From positions 1 through 18,467 of the forward strand of contig DEIT01000217.1 of NCBI GenBank assembly GCA_002352635.1: 18,467 nucleotides of DNA. The letters are read 5' to 3'. This document shows, piece after piece, positions 1 through 6,908 of the stretch. The notes under the pieces were generated by a model. The model ran no database searches. It worked only from the letters and a program-made list of their open reading frames with translations, and was not told the origin of the DNA. Source of the DNA: Hyphomicrobiaceae bacterium UBA2767 (GTDB taxonomy: Bacteria > Pseudomonadota > Alphaproteobacteria > Rhizobiales > Methyloligellaceae). The number at the start of each line of letters is the position of its first letter. Within the stretch, counting starts at the first letter, position 1. Position numbers and translations under genes: made by a program.

Positions 1-984
1 CTCGCGCCCTTTTCACAGGGCATTGGCATGATCTTCATGTTGCATCAGGTATCGCCTGAGCGCCCCAGCCCATTTGCCGCAAACCGCGGGCTCATGGTCA
101 CGCCCGAGTTTCTCGATTCCGTTGTCAGCCAGGTCAAACAGGACGGTATCGATATTATCTCTCTCGACGAGGCGTATGAGAGGATTAGTGATTCAGGGCC
201 TAGACACCGCTTCGCCTGCTTTACGCTGGACGATGGTTACAGAGACAATCTCGAATTCGCCTATCCCATTTTCAAAAAGCATAACGCACCTTTTGCGGTC
301 TACGTCCCATCTGATTTTCCGGACGGGAAGGGCGAGCTGTGGTGGTTTGCACTTGAGGACATCGTCGTCAATCGGGACGTAATTGACGTTGAAGCACCCG
401 GCGGAACGGAGCAAATTTCCGCGCGGAGTGAGGAAGAAAAAAGGCAAACATTCAGTCGCCTATACAAATATCTTCGGCAAATGGATGAAGAAAACCAGCG
501 CCGGACCATCCTGCAGATGTGTGCAGCGAATGGCGTCGACATGGAAAGGCTCTGCCGCAGTCTGATCATGACTTGGGATGAAGTCCGCCAGCTTGGAGCG
601 GAGCCTCTTGCCACCATTGGCGCGCATACCAAGGCGCACTACGCGCTCGCCAAACTGCCCGAAGCGCGCGCGCGCGATGAAATGAAACTTGGCGCCGATA
701 ATCTGGCCAAGAAGATTGGAACCTGGCCCGCCCATCTCAGTTACCCATACGGTGATGCAGGCAGTGCGGGACCGCGCGAGTTTCAGATTGCCCGGGAGCT
801 GGGTTTCAAGACCGCCGTCACCACACGCAAAGGTGTGGTTTTCCGGGATCATGCCGAGCATTTGACGGCATTGCCGCGGGTTTCGCTCAACGGTGAATAT
901 CAATCGAAGCAATTTACGCGGCTGTTTATGAGTGGTGTGCCATTTGCACTGTGGAACGGCTTCCGCAGAGTGAATGCGGCCTAA
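1..984 (+). CDS. Polysaccharide deacetylase (NodB/CE4 family), 5'-truncated by the window edge
   Basis: The reading frame is open from base 1, and the residues before the first ATG at 28 (LAPFSQGIG) read directly into a typical family start region (MIFMLHQVSP), so the true start probably lies before the window. The NodB homology domain is visible. The metal-binding Asp pair is in FTLDDGY (residues 66-71 counted from the ATG at 28), the metal-binding His pair is H200 and H204 in GAHTKAHYAL, and a SYPYG motif lies near residue 238. CE4 enzymes remove N- or O-acetyl groups from surface polysaccharides using a divalent metal. FTLDDG replaces the common FTFDDG, a mild change. The substrate cannot be read from sequence; a role in envelope or exopolysaccharide modification is inferred. 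The gene ends 4 bases before the convergent DUF2842 gene. Confidence 0.88.
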   Translation, partial: LAPFSQGIGMIFMLHQVSPERPSPFAANRGLMVTPEFLDSVVSQVKQDGIDIISLDEAYERISDSGPRHRFACFTLDDGYRDNLEFAYPIFKKHNAPFAVYVPSDFPDGKGELWWFALEDIVVNRDVIDVEAPGGTEQISARSEEEKRQTFSRLYKYLRQMDEENQRRTILQMCAANGVDMERLCRSLIMTWDEVRQLGAEPLATIGAHTKAHYALAKLPEARARDEMKLGADNLAKKIGTWPAHLSYPYGDAGSAGPREFQIARELGFKTAVTTRKGVVFRDHAEHLTALPRVSLNGEYQSKQFTRLFMSGVPFALWNGFRRVNAA

Positions 985-988
985 CTGC

Positions 989-1204
989 TCAATCGGAAAC
1001 TTTATCCGGCCTTTGCATCCAGCGAATGAGCAATCCCGCTGGCAAGACCCATAACAGCCCTGCAATCAGGAAATAGAATCCTTGCGCATATTTTGACTCG
1101 ATGACGATCTGTGACGCACCGAGCGCCATGGCCACCATCGCGTAAACCGCCAGGAAGACCAACAGAACAACCGTACCAACGAATTTTCGCGCACGAAGAC
1201 TCAT
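989..1204 (-). CDS. DUF2842 small inner-membrane protein
   Basis: A 71-residue protein with two hydrophobic segments, about residues 8-30 (VGTVVLLVFLAVYAMVAMAL) and 40-60 (GFYFLIAGLLWVLPAGLLI), a basic N-terminus (MSLRARK) and a charged C-terminus (RWMQRPDKVSD). Length, two-helix layout and the YAMVAMALG and LWVLPAGLLIRWM stretches match the DUF2842 family of alphaproteobacteria, whose function is unknown. It is divergent from ctaA with a 110-base gap, so the two may share a regulatory region. It is convergent with the deacetylase gene, with 4 bases between the stop codons. A link to haem A or cytochrome oxidase assembly would be inference from position only. Confidence 0.8.
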   Translation of the reverse strand: MSLRARKFVGTVVLLVFLAVYAMVAMALGASQIVIESKYAQGFYFLIAGLLWVLPAGLLIRWMQRPDKVSD

Positions 1205-1314
1205 GCGCTGAACCTATCAGGCTGCTGCCATGCGGCAACATGTATAGTTGGTCGAATGCTGCCCGGGAGGTTCTATGCAGCGGGTTGTGAACACGATCGT
1301 CAGAGGAACCGTGC

Positions 1315-2376
1315 ATGGGCGAAAGCACCGAGGAAACGCCGAAGAAGGACGGGCCGGCAGTGCGTGCATGGCTTTACGGCTTATGCGTGCTGATCTTTGC
1401 AATGATCCTGGTCGGGGGCGCCACACGGCTGACCGATTCCGGTCTTTCCATCACCGAATGGCAGCCGATCATCGGCATCATTCCGCCAATGAGCGATGCC
1501 GCGTGGCAAGAGGCGTTTGAGAAATACAGGCAAATCCCGGAATACCAGATCGTCAACAAGGGGATGAGCCTGAGCGCATTCAAGTTCATTTACTGGTGGG
1601 AATGGGCGCACCGCTTTCTCGGGCGCATGATCGGCTTCGCGTTCCTCATTCCGTTTCTCTACTTCCTTGCGCGGCGGCAATTAAGCCGCGAGTTGCGTCC
1701 CAAGCTCATCATCATGTTCGTGCTTGGCGGACTGCAGGGCGCGCTTGGCTGGTACATGGTGAAAAGCGGCCTCGTTGACCGCACCGATGTCAGCCAGTAC
1801 CGGCTCGCGGCACATCTCTCAGCGGCGGTGCTCATCTTCGGCTACATTTTCTGGGTGGCAACACGCGTGGGAACGGGCTCTGCGCAGTCAAGCGGCGTGC
1901 CACCCGCACTTCGCATTTCCGCAGTCGGTCTCATGGTGGCGGTTTTCATACAGATCGCGCTGGGCGCGTTCGTTGCCGGGCTTGACGCAGGGCAGGGCTA
2001 CAACAGCTGGCCGCTGATGGACGGCGCAATCATTCCATCAGGGCTTGGCGCGATGTCTCCGTGGTATCTCAATCTGTTCGAAAACGCGCTCACCGTGCAG
2101 TTCAACCACCGTATGGTTGCCTATCTCATCATACTCTGGGCGCTCATCCATGCAGGCCTGGTTATCACGCGAGTTCAGCCGGGACCGCTGCTCGTAGGCG
2201 CGGCATTGGTCGCGGTCACCACGCTCGTACAAGCCTGTCTGGGAATCGCCACGCTACTGACGCACGTACAACTGGACCTGGCGCTTGCCCACCAGGGGTT
2301 AGCGATTATCCTGTTCGCCATTATTCTCCAACACCTTAGCCGGCTTGCGCCATCGCCTGTTCAAGATCGGCGATGA
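1315..2376 (+). CDS. ctaA: Haem A synthase CtaA (alphaproteobacterial type)
   Basis: CtaA oxidises the C8 methyl of haem O to the formyl group of haem A, the prosthetic group of aa3-type cytochrome c oxidase, in the inner membrane. The 353-residue protein has about eight hydrophobic segments. The four family histidines are present: H99 (WAHRFLGR), H167 (RLAAHLS), H265 (QFNHRM) and H326 (LAHQG). The RLTDSGLSITEW stretch near residue 38 and NSWPLMDG near 230 are family signatures. The start is chosen at 1315 because AGAGGAA lies 5-10 bases upstream and MGESTEETPKKDG is a reasonable cytoplasmic tail. The 3' end overlaps the convergent metY gene by 41 bases, so the last residues are coded antisense to the MetY C-terminus. 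No cox genes are in view. Confidence 0.95.
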   Translation: MGESTEETPKKDGPAVRAWLYGLCVLIFAMILVGGATRLTDSGLSITEWQPIIGIIPPMSDAAWQEAFEKYRQIPEYQIVNKGMSLSAFKFIYWWEWAHRFLGRMIGFAFLIPFLYFLARRQLSRELRPKLIIMFVLGGLQGALGWYMVKSGLVDRTDVSQYRLAAHLSAAVLIFGYIFWVATRVGTGSAQSSGVPPALRISAVGLMVAVFIQIALGAFVAGLDAGQGYNSWPLMDGAIIPSGLGAMSPWYLNLFENALTVQFNHRMVAYLIILWALIHAGLVITRVQPGPLLVGAALVAVTTLVQACLGIATLLTHVQLDLALAHQGLAIILFAIILQHLSRLAPSPVQDRR

Positions 2377-3625
2377 TATCGCTTGCGTCTTCAATACCTA
2401 TTGAGAGGCGCACAACGTCGTCACCGGCACCTGCTGCTGTGCGCTGTTCAGGCGTCAGCTGGCTATGGGTTGTCGAGGCCGGGTGAATGATGAGGCTACG
2501 CGTATCGCCGATATTGGCCAGATGACTGAACAGCTTGACGTTGCTGACGAGTTTCACGCCTGCTTCAAATCCACCCTTCAGCCCGAATGTGAAAACTGCG
2601 CCCGCACCCTTGGGCATGTATTTTTTTGCGAGCTCATGGCAGGGATCACCCGTGAGGCCGGCATAACTCACCCATGAAACCTGATCCTGTTTTTCCAGCC
2701 ACTCCGCGACCGCGAGCGCGTTGTCGCAATGACGCTGCATGCGCAATGGCAGGGTCTCGATTCCATTCAGGATCAGGAACGCATTGAAAGGCGAAATGCA
2801 GGGGCCAAGATCACGCAGGCCCAGCACCCGGCAGGCAATGGCAAAAGCGAAGTTTCCGAATGTCTCCGCGAGTTTCATTCCATTGTAGCTCTCGCACGCC
2901 TCAGAAAGGGTGGGGTACTTGCCGCTTGCCATCCAGTCGAACGTGCCGCAATCGACAATCATGCCGCCAATGGAATTGCCCTGACCGCCGAGAAACTTGG
3001 TGAGCGAATAGACGATGATGTCCGCACCGCTCTCCTTCGGCCGCCACAGATAGGGGGTCGCCATTGTGTTATCGACGATAAGAGGAATGCCGGCCTTCTT
3101 GGCAATTTTTGAAATCGCCTCGATATCGACGACAATGCCACCGGGGTTGGCCAGGGACTCGACGAAGATGGCTTTCACCTTGTCGTCCAACGCTGTCTCA
3201 AATGTCTCTGGCTTGGTGGTGTCGGCCCAAACAACCTCCCAGTCGAACTTCTTGAACGCATGATTGAACTGGTTGATGGAGCCGCCATAAAGCTGGCGCC
3301 CGGCAATGAATTTGTCGCCCGGCTCAAGCAGCGTGTGAAATACGAGTTGTTGTGCGGCATGACCCGATGCGACCGCAAGCGCGGCGGTGCCGCCATCAAG
3401 TGCTGCAACACGTTCTTCCAGAACACCCTGGGTAGGGTTCATGATCCGGGTGTAGATATTTCCGAAGGCTTGAAGCGCAAAGAGCGACGCTGCGTGATCG
3501 ACGTCATCGAACACATAGGACGTGGTCTGATAGATCGGCGTCGCCCGTGCCCCGGTCGCCGGGTCAGGCTGGGCGCCTGCGTGAATGGCAAGGGTATTGA
3601 AAGAGGGAATTTTTTCGTCGCTCAT
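2336..3625 (-). CDS. metY: O-acetylhomoserine sulfhydrylase (PLP-dependent Cys/Met metabolism enzyme)
   Basis: The enzyme replaces the acetyl group of O-acetylhomoserine with sulfide (or methanethiol) to give homocysteine (or methionine) in the cytoplasm. The 429 residues show the family order: TLAIHAGAQPDPATGARATPIYQTTSY is present at residues 11-37, then YTRIMNPT (58-65), SGHAAQ (87-92), and the Schiff-base lysine K210 in IVYSLTKFLGG, followed by IIHPASTTHSQL and RLSIGIED near the C-terminus. The length fits MetY rather than the shorter MetB/MetC group (about 390 residues). AGGACA lies about 6 bases upstream of the ATG. It is third in a likely operon after the crotonase and CoA-binding genes (53-base gap). 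I looked for a SAM-II riboswitch in that gap and did not recognise one. Acetyl rather than succinyl specificity is inferred from family resemblance. Confidence 0.93.
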   Translation of the reverse strand: MSDEKIPSFNTLAIHAGAQPDPATGARATPIYQTTSYVFDDVDHAASLFALQAFGNIYTRIMNPTQGVLEERVAALDGGTAALAVASGHAAQQLVFHTLLEPGDKFIAGRQLYGGSINQFNHAFKKFDWEVVWADTTKPETFETALDDKVKAIFVESLANPGGIVVDIEAISKIAKKAGIPLIVDNTMATPYLWRPKESGADIIVYSLTKFLGGQGNSIGGMIVDCGTFDWMASGKYPTLSEACESYNGMKLAETFGNFAFAIACRVLGLRDLGPCISPFNAFLILNGIETLPLRMQRHCDNALAVAEWLEKQDQVSWVSYAGLTGDPCHELAKKYMPKGAGAVFTFGLKGGFEAGVKLVSNVKLFSHLANIGDTRSLIIHPASTTHSQLTPEQRTAAGAGDDVVRLSIGIEDASDIIADLEQAMAQAG

Positions 3626-3678
3626 TGGTGTTGTCCTGTGTGTCTGGAGTTGTCCTTAGTCTGAAAGGAAGCAGCAAA

Positions 3679-4197
3679 TCAGGTCTTACGCAATATGCGA
3701 TGCTGTACCCCTTTTGGCGCAAGCTTGGGGCGCGCGCTTGATATGGCGCGCGAGTTGACGCCTGCCCATCCGATCTCACCGGAAAGCCGGGCATACTCGA
3801 TTTTCGGGCAACAGTTCATCACCACCTTGAGGCCGGCTTCCTCCGCAAGGCCTGCCGCTTCATCATTGCGGACACCCAATTGCATCCACACCACCTTGGC
3901 GCCGATTTCAATGGCCTCTTTGGTAATTCCCAGTGCGGCTTGCGCATTCCGGAAGACGTCCACGACATCGACCGGCCCGGAGATATCGCGAAGGCTTGCG
4001 TATACCTTCTGGCCGAGGATCTCTGAACCCGCCTTGCCCGGATTGACGGGGATAGCTGTGTAACCCTTGTCGAGAAGGTACTTCAGAACGAAATAGCTCG
4101 GTCTGACGGTATTCGCGCTTGCACCAACGATTGCAAACGACCGAACCGAATTCAGGATGCCGCGAATATAGTCGTCACTGTAGCTGTCGTGGTTCAT
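3679..4197 (-). CDS. CoA-binding Rossmann-fold protein (YccU-like)
   Basis: A 172-residue protein of the CoA-binding domain family (the YccU group, related to the N-terminal domain of succinyl-CoA synthetase alpha). The nucleotide-binding turn is FAIVGASANTVRPSY (residues 21-35), followed by YTAIPVNPG (46-54), VDVVDVFRN (76-84), VVWMQLGVRND (102-112) and VVMNCCPKIEYARL (125-138). It is longer than the Escherichia coli relative because of about 30 extra residues at the C-terminus (KLAPKGVQHRILRKT). It lacks the catalytic histidine domain of the synthetase, so binding of a CoA ester without catalysis is the usual guess. It sits 21 bases downstream of the crotonase and 53 bases upstream of metY on the same strand, indicating co-transcription. 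Its exact role is not known. Confidence 0.86.
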   Translation of the reverse strand: MNHDSYSDDYIRGILNSVRSFAIVGASANTVRPSYFVLKYLLDKGYTAIPVNPGKAGSEILGQKVYASLRDISGPVDVVDVFRNAQAALGITKEAIEIGAKVVWMQLGVRNDEAAGLAEEAGLKVVMNCCPKIEYARLSGEIGWAGVNSRAISSARPKLAPKGVQHRILRKT

Positions 4198-4218
4198 GGG
4201 GCGGCAAGGGGAGCGCTT

Positions 4219-5034
4219 TCAGGAGTCGCGCCAATTGGGTTCACGTTTCTCGAGAAAGGCACCAAGCCCTTCTCTTGCATCGTGCAGCATCATGTTCTTC
4301 GCCATGGCCCAGCCTGCCGTGTCGTACGCCTCACCCAAGGGGGCATCGACCTGAGAATAGAACGCCTTCTTGCCCATGGCAATTGCGGCAGCCGACTTCG
4401 ACGAAATCTTTTCCGCCATTTCCAGTGCGACATTCATGACCTCAGAGCGCGGTGCAACGCGGTTCACCAGTCCGAAGTCAAGGGCGTCCTTCGCACCGAT
4501 CATTTCCCCCAGCAGTAGCATCTCCATAGCGCGTTTGCGGCCGATGTTTCGCGCGATGGCGACCGCCGGTGTGGAACAGAACAGCCCGATATGGACGCCA
4601 GGCGTGCAGAACTCCGCTTCGTCACTTGCAACAGCCAGATCACAGGTGGCCACAAGTTGGGACCCGGCAGCCGTTGCGGTTCCCTCGACGGCCGCAACGA
4701 CCGGCTTGGGGCTCTGCACAATCGCCTGCATGAAAGAGGAGCTGGCTGCAAAGGTGTCGTTGAAGAATTTCTCACCACCATCGTCATCCGCGCGGTGCTG
4801 CTCCAGTTCGCGAATGTCGTGGCCCGCACTAAAGACCCGACCATTGCCGGCAATCACAATTGCTTTCACAGCCGAAGACCCGGACAATTCCGTAAACTGA
4901 CTGAGGAAGGCTTCAAGCAATTCGACGGAAAGACTGTTGCGAGCTTCAGGACGGTTCATGGTCAGCACCGCAATCGGGCCGAAATCCTCTCGCAAAAGAA
5001 CGCCTTCATTTGCCGGAATGGAATATTCTGTCAT
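4219..5034 (-). CDS. Crotonase-fold protein, ECHDC3-like, lacking both hydratase glutamates
   Basis: A 271-residue enoyl-CoA hydratase/isomerase fold protein. LTMNRPEARNSLS (24-36), the first oxyanion-hole segment FSAGHD (68-73) and the second at TATAAGSQL (119-127) are visible. By my alignment to rat mitochondrial hydratase, the two catalytic glutamates (E144 and E164) fall on Q126 (AAGSQLV) and G146 (CTPGVHIG), so classic hydration is unlikely. The stretch TAAGSQLVATCDLAVAS and the GLFCSTP motif closely resemble human ECHDC3, a relative also without the glutamates. It may be a thioesterase, isomerase or non-catalytic acyl-CoA binder; this is not known. AGAGAG lies just before the ATG. It is the first gene of the likely operon with the CoA-binding protein and metY, and it is divergent from the thioesterase gene (142-base gap). 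Confidence 0.88.
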   Translation of the reverse strand: MTEYSIPANEGVLLREDFGPIAVLTMNRPEARNSLSVELLEAFLSQFTELSGSSAVKAIVIAGNGRVFSAGHDIRELEQHRADDDGGEKFFNDTFAASSSFMQAIVQSPKPVVAAVEGTATAAGSQLVATCDLAVASDEAEFCTPGVHIGLFCSTPAVAIARNIGRKRAMEMLLLGEMIGAKDALDFGLVNRVAPRSEVMNVALEMAEKISSKSAAAIAMGKKAFYSQVDAPLGEAYDTAGWAMAKNMMLHDAREGLGAFLEKREPNWRDS

Positions 5035-5176
5035 TGCTCTCTACTGCCCAAGCTCAACCGAATGCGTCACCATATAGCGGCTTCAGCCTAAGTCCATCAC
5101 GCCGCGCTCTTTTCTTATTCTCTGACTACAATACATTGGCGCAGCGCAAACCATAAAACGATATCGAGTCACAATC

Positions 5177-5656
5177 ATGGAAATGTCTGGCATGAAAATG
5201 TCTGGAGGTACGGACAAGACACATAGCCTCGTTATGTCGGCGGATGAACTGACGGCGTATCTCGACGACATATTTCCAGAACGCCTCACCAATTGGCCGC
5301 CCATTCATGTCGAGGACCTTGAGCCCTACAAAGCCCGGCTGCGCATGGAGTTTGCCGAAAGTGAGGTGAGACCCGGAGGCACGCTTTCCGGTCCATCCAT
5401 GTTCAGATTGGCTGATTGGGGGTTTTACTGTTGCCTTCTGGCAATGATTGGACCGGTACCGCTTGCGGTTACCACAAACATGACGATCACCTTTCTTCGC
5501 AAACCCACACAGGATGATCTCATCGCGGACGTACACATCCTCAAACTCGGCAAACGGTTGGCGATCGGGGAGGTCTTTCTTTTTTCCGATGGCAGCGAAG
5601 ACGCCGTTGCCCACGCGACAGGCACCTATTCAATCCCACCGCCCGAGAAGCGGTAA
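5177..5656 (+). CDS. PaaI-family hotdog-fold acyl-CoA thioesterase
   Basis: A 159-residue single hotdog-domain protein. The active-site helix is SGPSMFRLADWGFY (71-84), with D80 in the position of the family's catalytic acid in the usual HGGxxxxLAD pattern; the HGG is replaced by SGP. The following strands AVTTNMTITFLRKP, ADVHILKLGKRLAIGEVFLF and VAHATGTYSIPP complete the fold. Such enzymes hydrolyse acyl- or aryl-acyl-CoA esters; the substrate is not readable. The start is uncertain. ATGs at 5177, 5192, 5201 and 5234 are all in frame, and the first two begin a near-repeat (MEMSG MKMSG). No clear Shine-Dalgarno decides between them. It is divergent from the ECHDC3-like gene, which also acts on CoA esters, so a shared control region is possible. 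Its stop codon lies inside a small inverted repeat (5649-5668). Confidence 0.86.
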   Translation: MEMSGMKMSGGTDKTHSLVMSADELTAYLDDIFPERLTNWPPIHVEDLEPYKARLRMEFAESEVRPGGTLSGPSMFRLADWGFYCCLLAMIGPVPLAVTTNMTITFLRKPTQDDLIADVHILKLGKRLAIGEVFLFSDGSEDAVAHATGTYSIPPPEKR

Positions 5657-5668
5657 TATAATACCGCT
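5649..5668. repeat. Short inverted repeat over the thioesterase stop codon
   Basis: Perfect 7-base arms (AGCGGTA and TACCGCT) enclose a 6-base ATATAA loop. The thioesterase stop codon falls at the end of the left arm. There is no T-run directly after it. Together with the next hairpin (5677-5699) it may help stop transcripts before the rplM promoter. Confidence 0.45.
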
Positions 5669-5676
5669 AATGTAAA

Positions 5677-5699
5677 GCTTTGTTATAAAGCGTTTTTTT
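5677..5699 (+). terminator. Weak rho-independent terminator after the thioesterase gene
   Basis: A 5-base stem GCTTT/AAAGC with a GTTAT loop is followed by G and seven Ts. The stem is short and not GC-rich, so termination would be weak, but the place (just after the thioesterase gene and before the rplM promoter) fits. The call rests on pattern only. Confidence 0.45.
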
Positions 5700-5712
5700 C
5701 ACAAAAAATCGC

Positions 5713-5741
5713 TTGACCTGTGCATGCACACGCCATAGAAA
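5713..5741 (+). promoter_or_regulatory. Sigma-70-type promoter of rplM-rpsI with a palindrome in its spacer
   Basis: TTGACC (5713-5718) is separated by 17 bases from TAGAAA (5736-5741). The preceding C gives the CTTGAC form common in alphaproteobacterial housekeeping promoters. The predicted start is near 5748, giving an rplM leader of about 80 bases. The spacer contains the perfect 12-base palindrome TGTGCATGCACA (5719-5730), which could be an operator. Confidence 0.65.
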
Positions 5742-5830
5742 CGCTCGAGAAAATTGCACCATATGGGCAGGTTGGACTTTCGGTCCGCTGTATCTGTCAG
5801 GTGACAAGTCCACACATAGGATTTCGGATC

Positions 5831-6295
5831 ATGAAAACGTACACGGCGAAGCCCGCTGACGTTGAAAAACAATGGATTTTGATCGATGCGGATGGCCTTG
5901 TTGTTGGCCGGCTGGCAGCACTGATCGCCACACGTTTGCGAGGAAAACACAAACCATCTTTCACGCCGAACGTCGATTGCGGCGATCACGTCGTGGTCGT
6001 CAACGCAGACAAGGTCGCTTTGACCGGCAAAAAATATAGCGACAAGATCTATTACCGCCACACCGGTTATCCAGGCGGCATCAAAAGCAGAACAGCCGGA
6101 GAGATCATTTCGGGCAAGCACCCGGAACGGGTTCTGCTGAAGGCTGTTGAACGCATGTTGCCGAGCGGGCCGTTGGGTCGCAAGCAGTTCAGTAATTTAC
6201 GGGTTTATGCCAGAGCGGATCATCCCCATGAGGCGCAGGCGCCAGTTGCACTCGATGTGGCCAGCCTGAACACGAAGAACAAGAGGAGCGCATAA
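5831..6295 (+). CDS. rplM: 50S ribosomal protein L13
   Basis: L13 is an early-assembly protein of the large ribosomal subunit that binds 23S rRNA. The 154-residue product beginning MKTYTAKPADVEKQWILID carries the family landmarks GLVVGRLAALIATRLRGKHK, NVDCGDHVVVVNADKV, YYRHTGYPGGIK and AVERMLPSGPLGR, followed by LRVYARADHPHEAQ. The frame is open 37 codons further upstream, but that part runs back to the promoter and matches nothing in L13, so I place the start at the ATG at 5831. Only a weak purine stretch precedes it. rpsI follows after 5 bases, the usual L13-S9 pair. Codon use and length are ordinary for the family. Confidence 0.96.
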   Translation: MKTYTAKPADVEKQWILIDADGLVVGRLAALIATRLRGKHKPSFTPNVDCGDHVVVVNADKVALTGKKYSDKIYYRHTGYPGGIKSRTAGEIISGKHPERVLLKAVERMLPSGPLGRKQFSNLRVYARADHPHEAQAPVALDVASLNTKNKRSA

Positions 6296-6300
6296 CCGCC

Positions 6301-6816
6301 ATGGCCGAGGAAGAAGTAAAGACTGAAGAGAAAAAGTCTCTGGAGGACCTTGGCGAGCTGACCGGTCAGGTCAGCAGCGAAGACACTCCCGTCGAGACCG
6401 CACCGGTCTATGAGCAAAAACTCGACCAGCAAGGCCGCGCCTACGCAACCGGTAAGCGCAAGGACGCGGTTGCCCGCGTCTGGCTGAAGCCCGGTGCCGG
6501 TCGTATCGAGATAAACGGCAAGGAGCATGCGCAGTATTTCGCGCGGCCCGTGCTGCAGATGATCCTCAAACAACCCATCACCGCGGCGGATCGCGCGGAC
6601 CAATTTGACATCATCGCGACTGTGCGCGGTGGCGGTCTTTCGGGCCAGGCGGGCGCCGTGCGTCACGGAATTTCCAAAGCGCTGACATATTACGAGCCTG
6701 AACTTCGAGGTGTGCTCAAGAAGGGCGGATTTCTTACACGTGACGCTCGCGTGGTGGAACGCAAGAAATACGGTAAGGCCAAAGCGCGCCGCAGCTTCCA
6801 GTTCTCCAAACGGTAA
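6301..6816 (+). CDS. rpsI: 30S ribosomal protein S9, with N-terminal extension
   Basis: S9 lies in the head of the small subunit, and its basic C-terminal tail reaches the P-site tRNA. The core from about residue 47 (RAYATGKRKDAVARVWLKPG) through VRGGGLSGQAGAVRHGISKAL to LTRDARVVERKKYGKAKARR and the terminal SFQFSKR is fully typical. The first 46 residues form an acidic, low-complexity extension (MAEEEVKTEEKKSLEDLGEL and onward) absent from the roughly 130-residue Escherichia coli protein; S9 extensions of this kind are known in alphaproteobacteria. AAGAGGAG inside the end of rplM is the likely ribosome binding site, so the two genes are coupled. A strong terminator follows 30 bases after the stop. 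Confidence 0.96.
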   Translation: MAEEEVKTEEKKSLEDLGELTGQVSSEDTPVETAPVYEQKLDQQGRAYATGKRKDAVARVWLKPGAGRIEINGKEHAQYFARPVLQMILKQPITAADRADQFDIIATVRGGGLSGQAGAVRHGISKALTYYEPELRGVLKKGGFLTRDARVVERKKYGKAKARRSFQFSKR

Positions 6817-6846
6817 GCTCCCCGGACAACGGATCGATTGTATGAT

Positions 6847-6880
6847 CGGGCGTCTCTTGAGGGAGGCGCCCGTTTTTTTT
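6847..6880 (+). terminator. Strong rho-independent terminator of rplM-rpsI
   Basis: A 10-base-pair stem (CGGGCGTCTC with GAGGCGCCCG, one G-T pair) and a 6-base loop TTGAGG are followed directly by eight Ts. It lies between rpsI and argC and ends the ribosomal protein transcript; argC starts 28 bases later and so needs its own promoter or read-through. Confidence 0.9.
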
Positions 6881-6908
6881 GCAAGGACAGATAGTCAAGA
6901 GGGTCATC

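Noticed and set aside
460..1065. 201-codon minus-strand frame opposite the deacetylase
   Set aside because: It is antisense to a clear conserved gene and also overlaps the DUF2842 gene; a typical high-GC shadow frame.
1248..1520. Plus-strand frame overlapping ctaA; its ATG at 1275 has a stronger Shine-Dalgarno (GGGAGG) than ctaA
   Set aside because: It is out of frame with ctaA, rich in His and Arg, and reads as a shadow of the ctaA coding sequence. A leader-peptide role cannot be supported from one sequence.
3626..3678. Possible SAM riboswitch upstream of metY
   Set aside because: The 53-base gap is too short and I see no SAM-II core or pseudoknot pattern. Its position inside an operon also argues against it.
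5720..5830. 37-codon upstream extension of rplM
   Set aside because: It begins within the promoter and the translated residues are not part of L13; the family N-terminus starts at the ATG at 5831.
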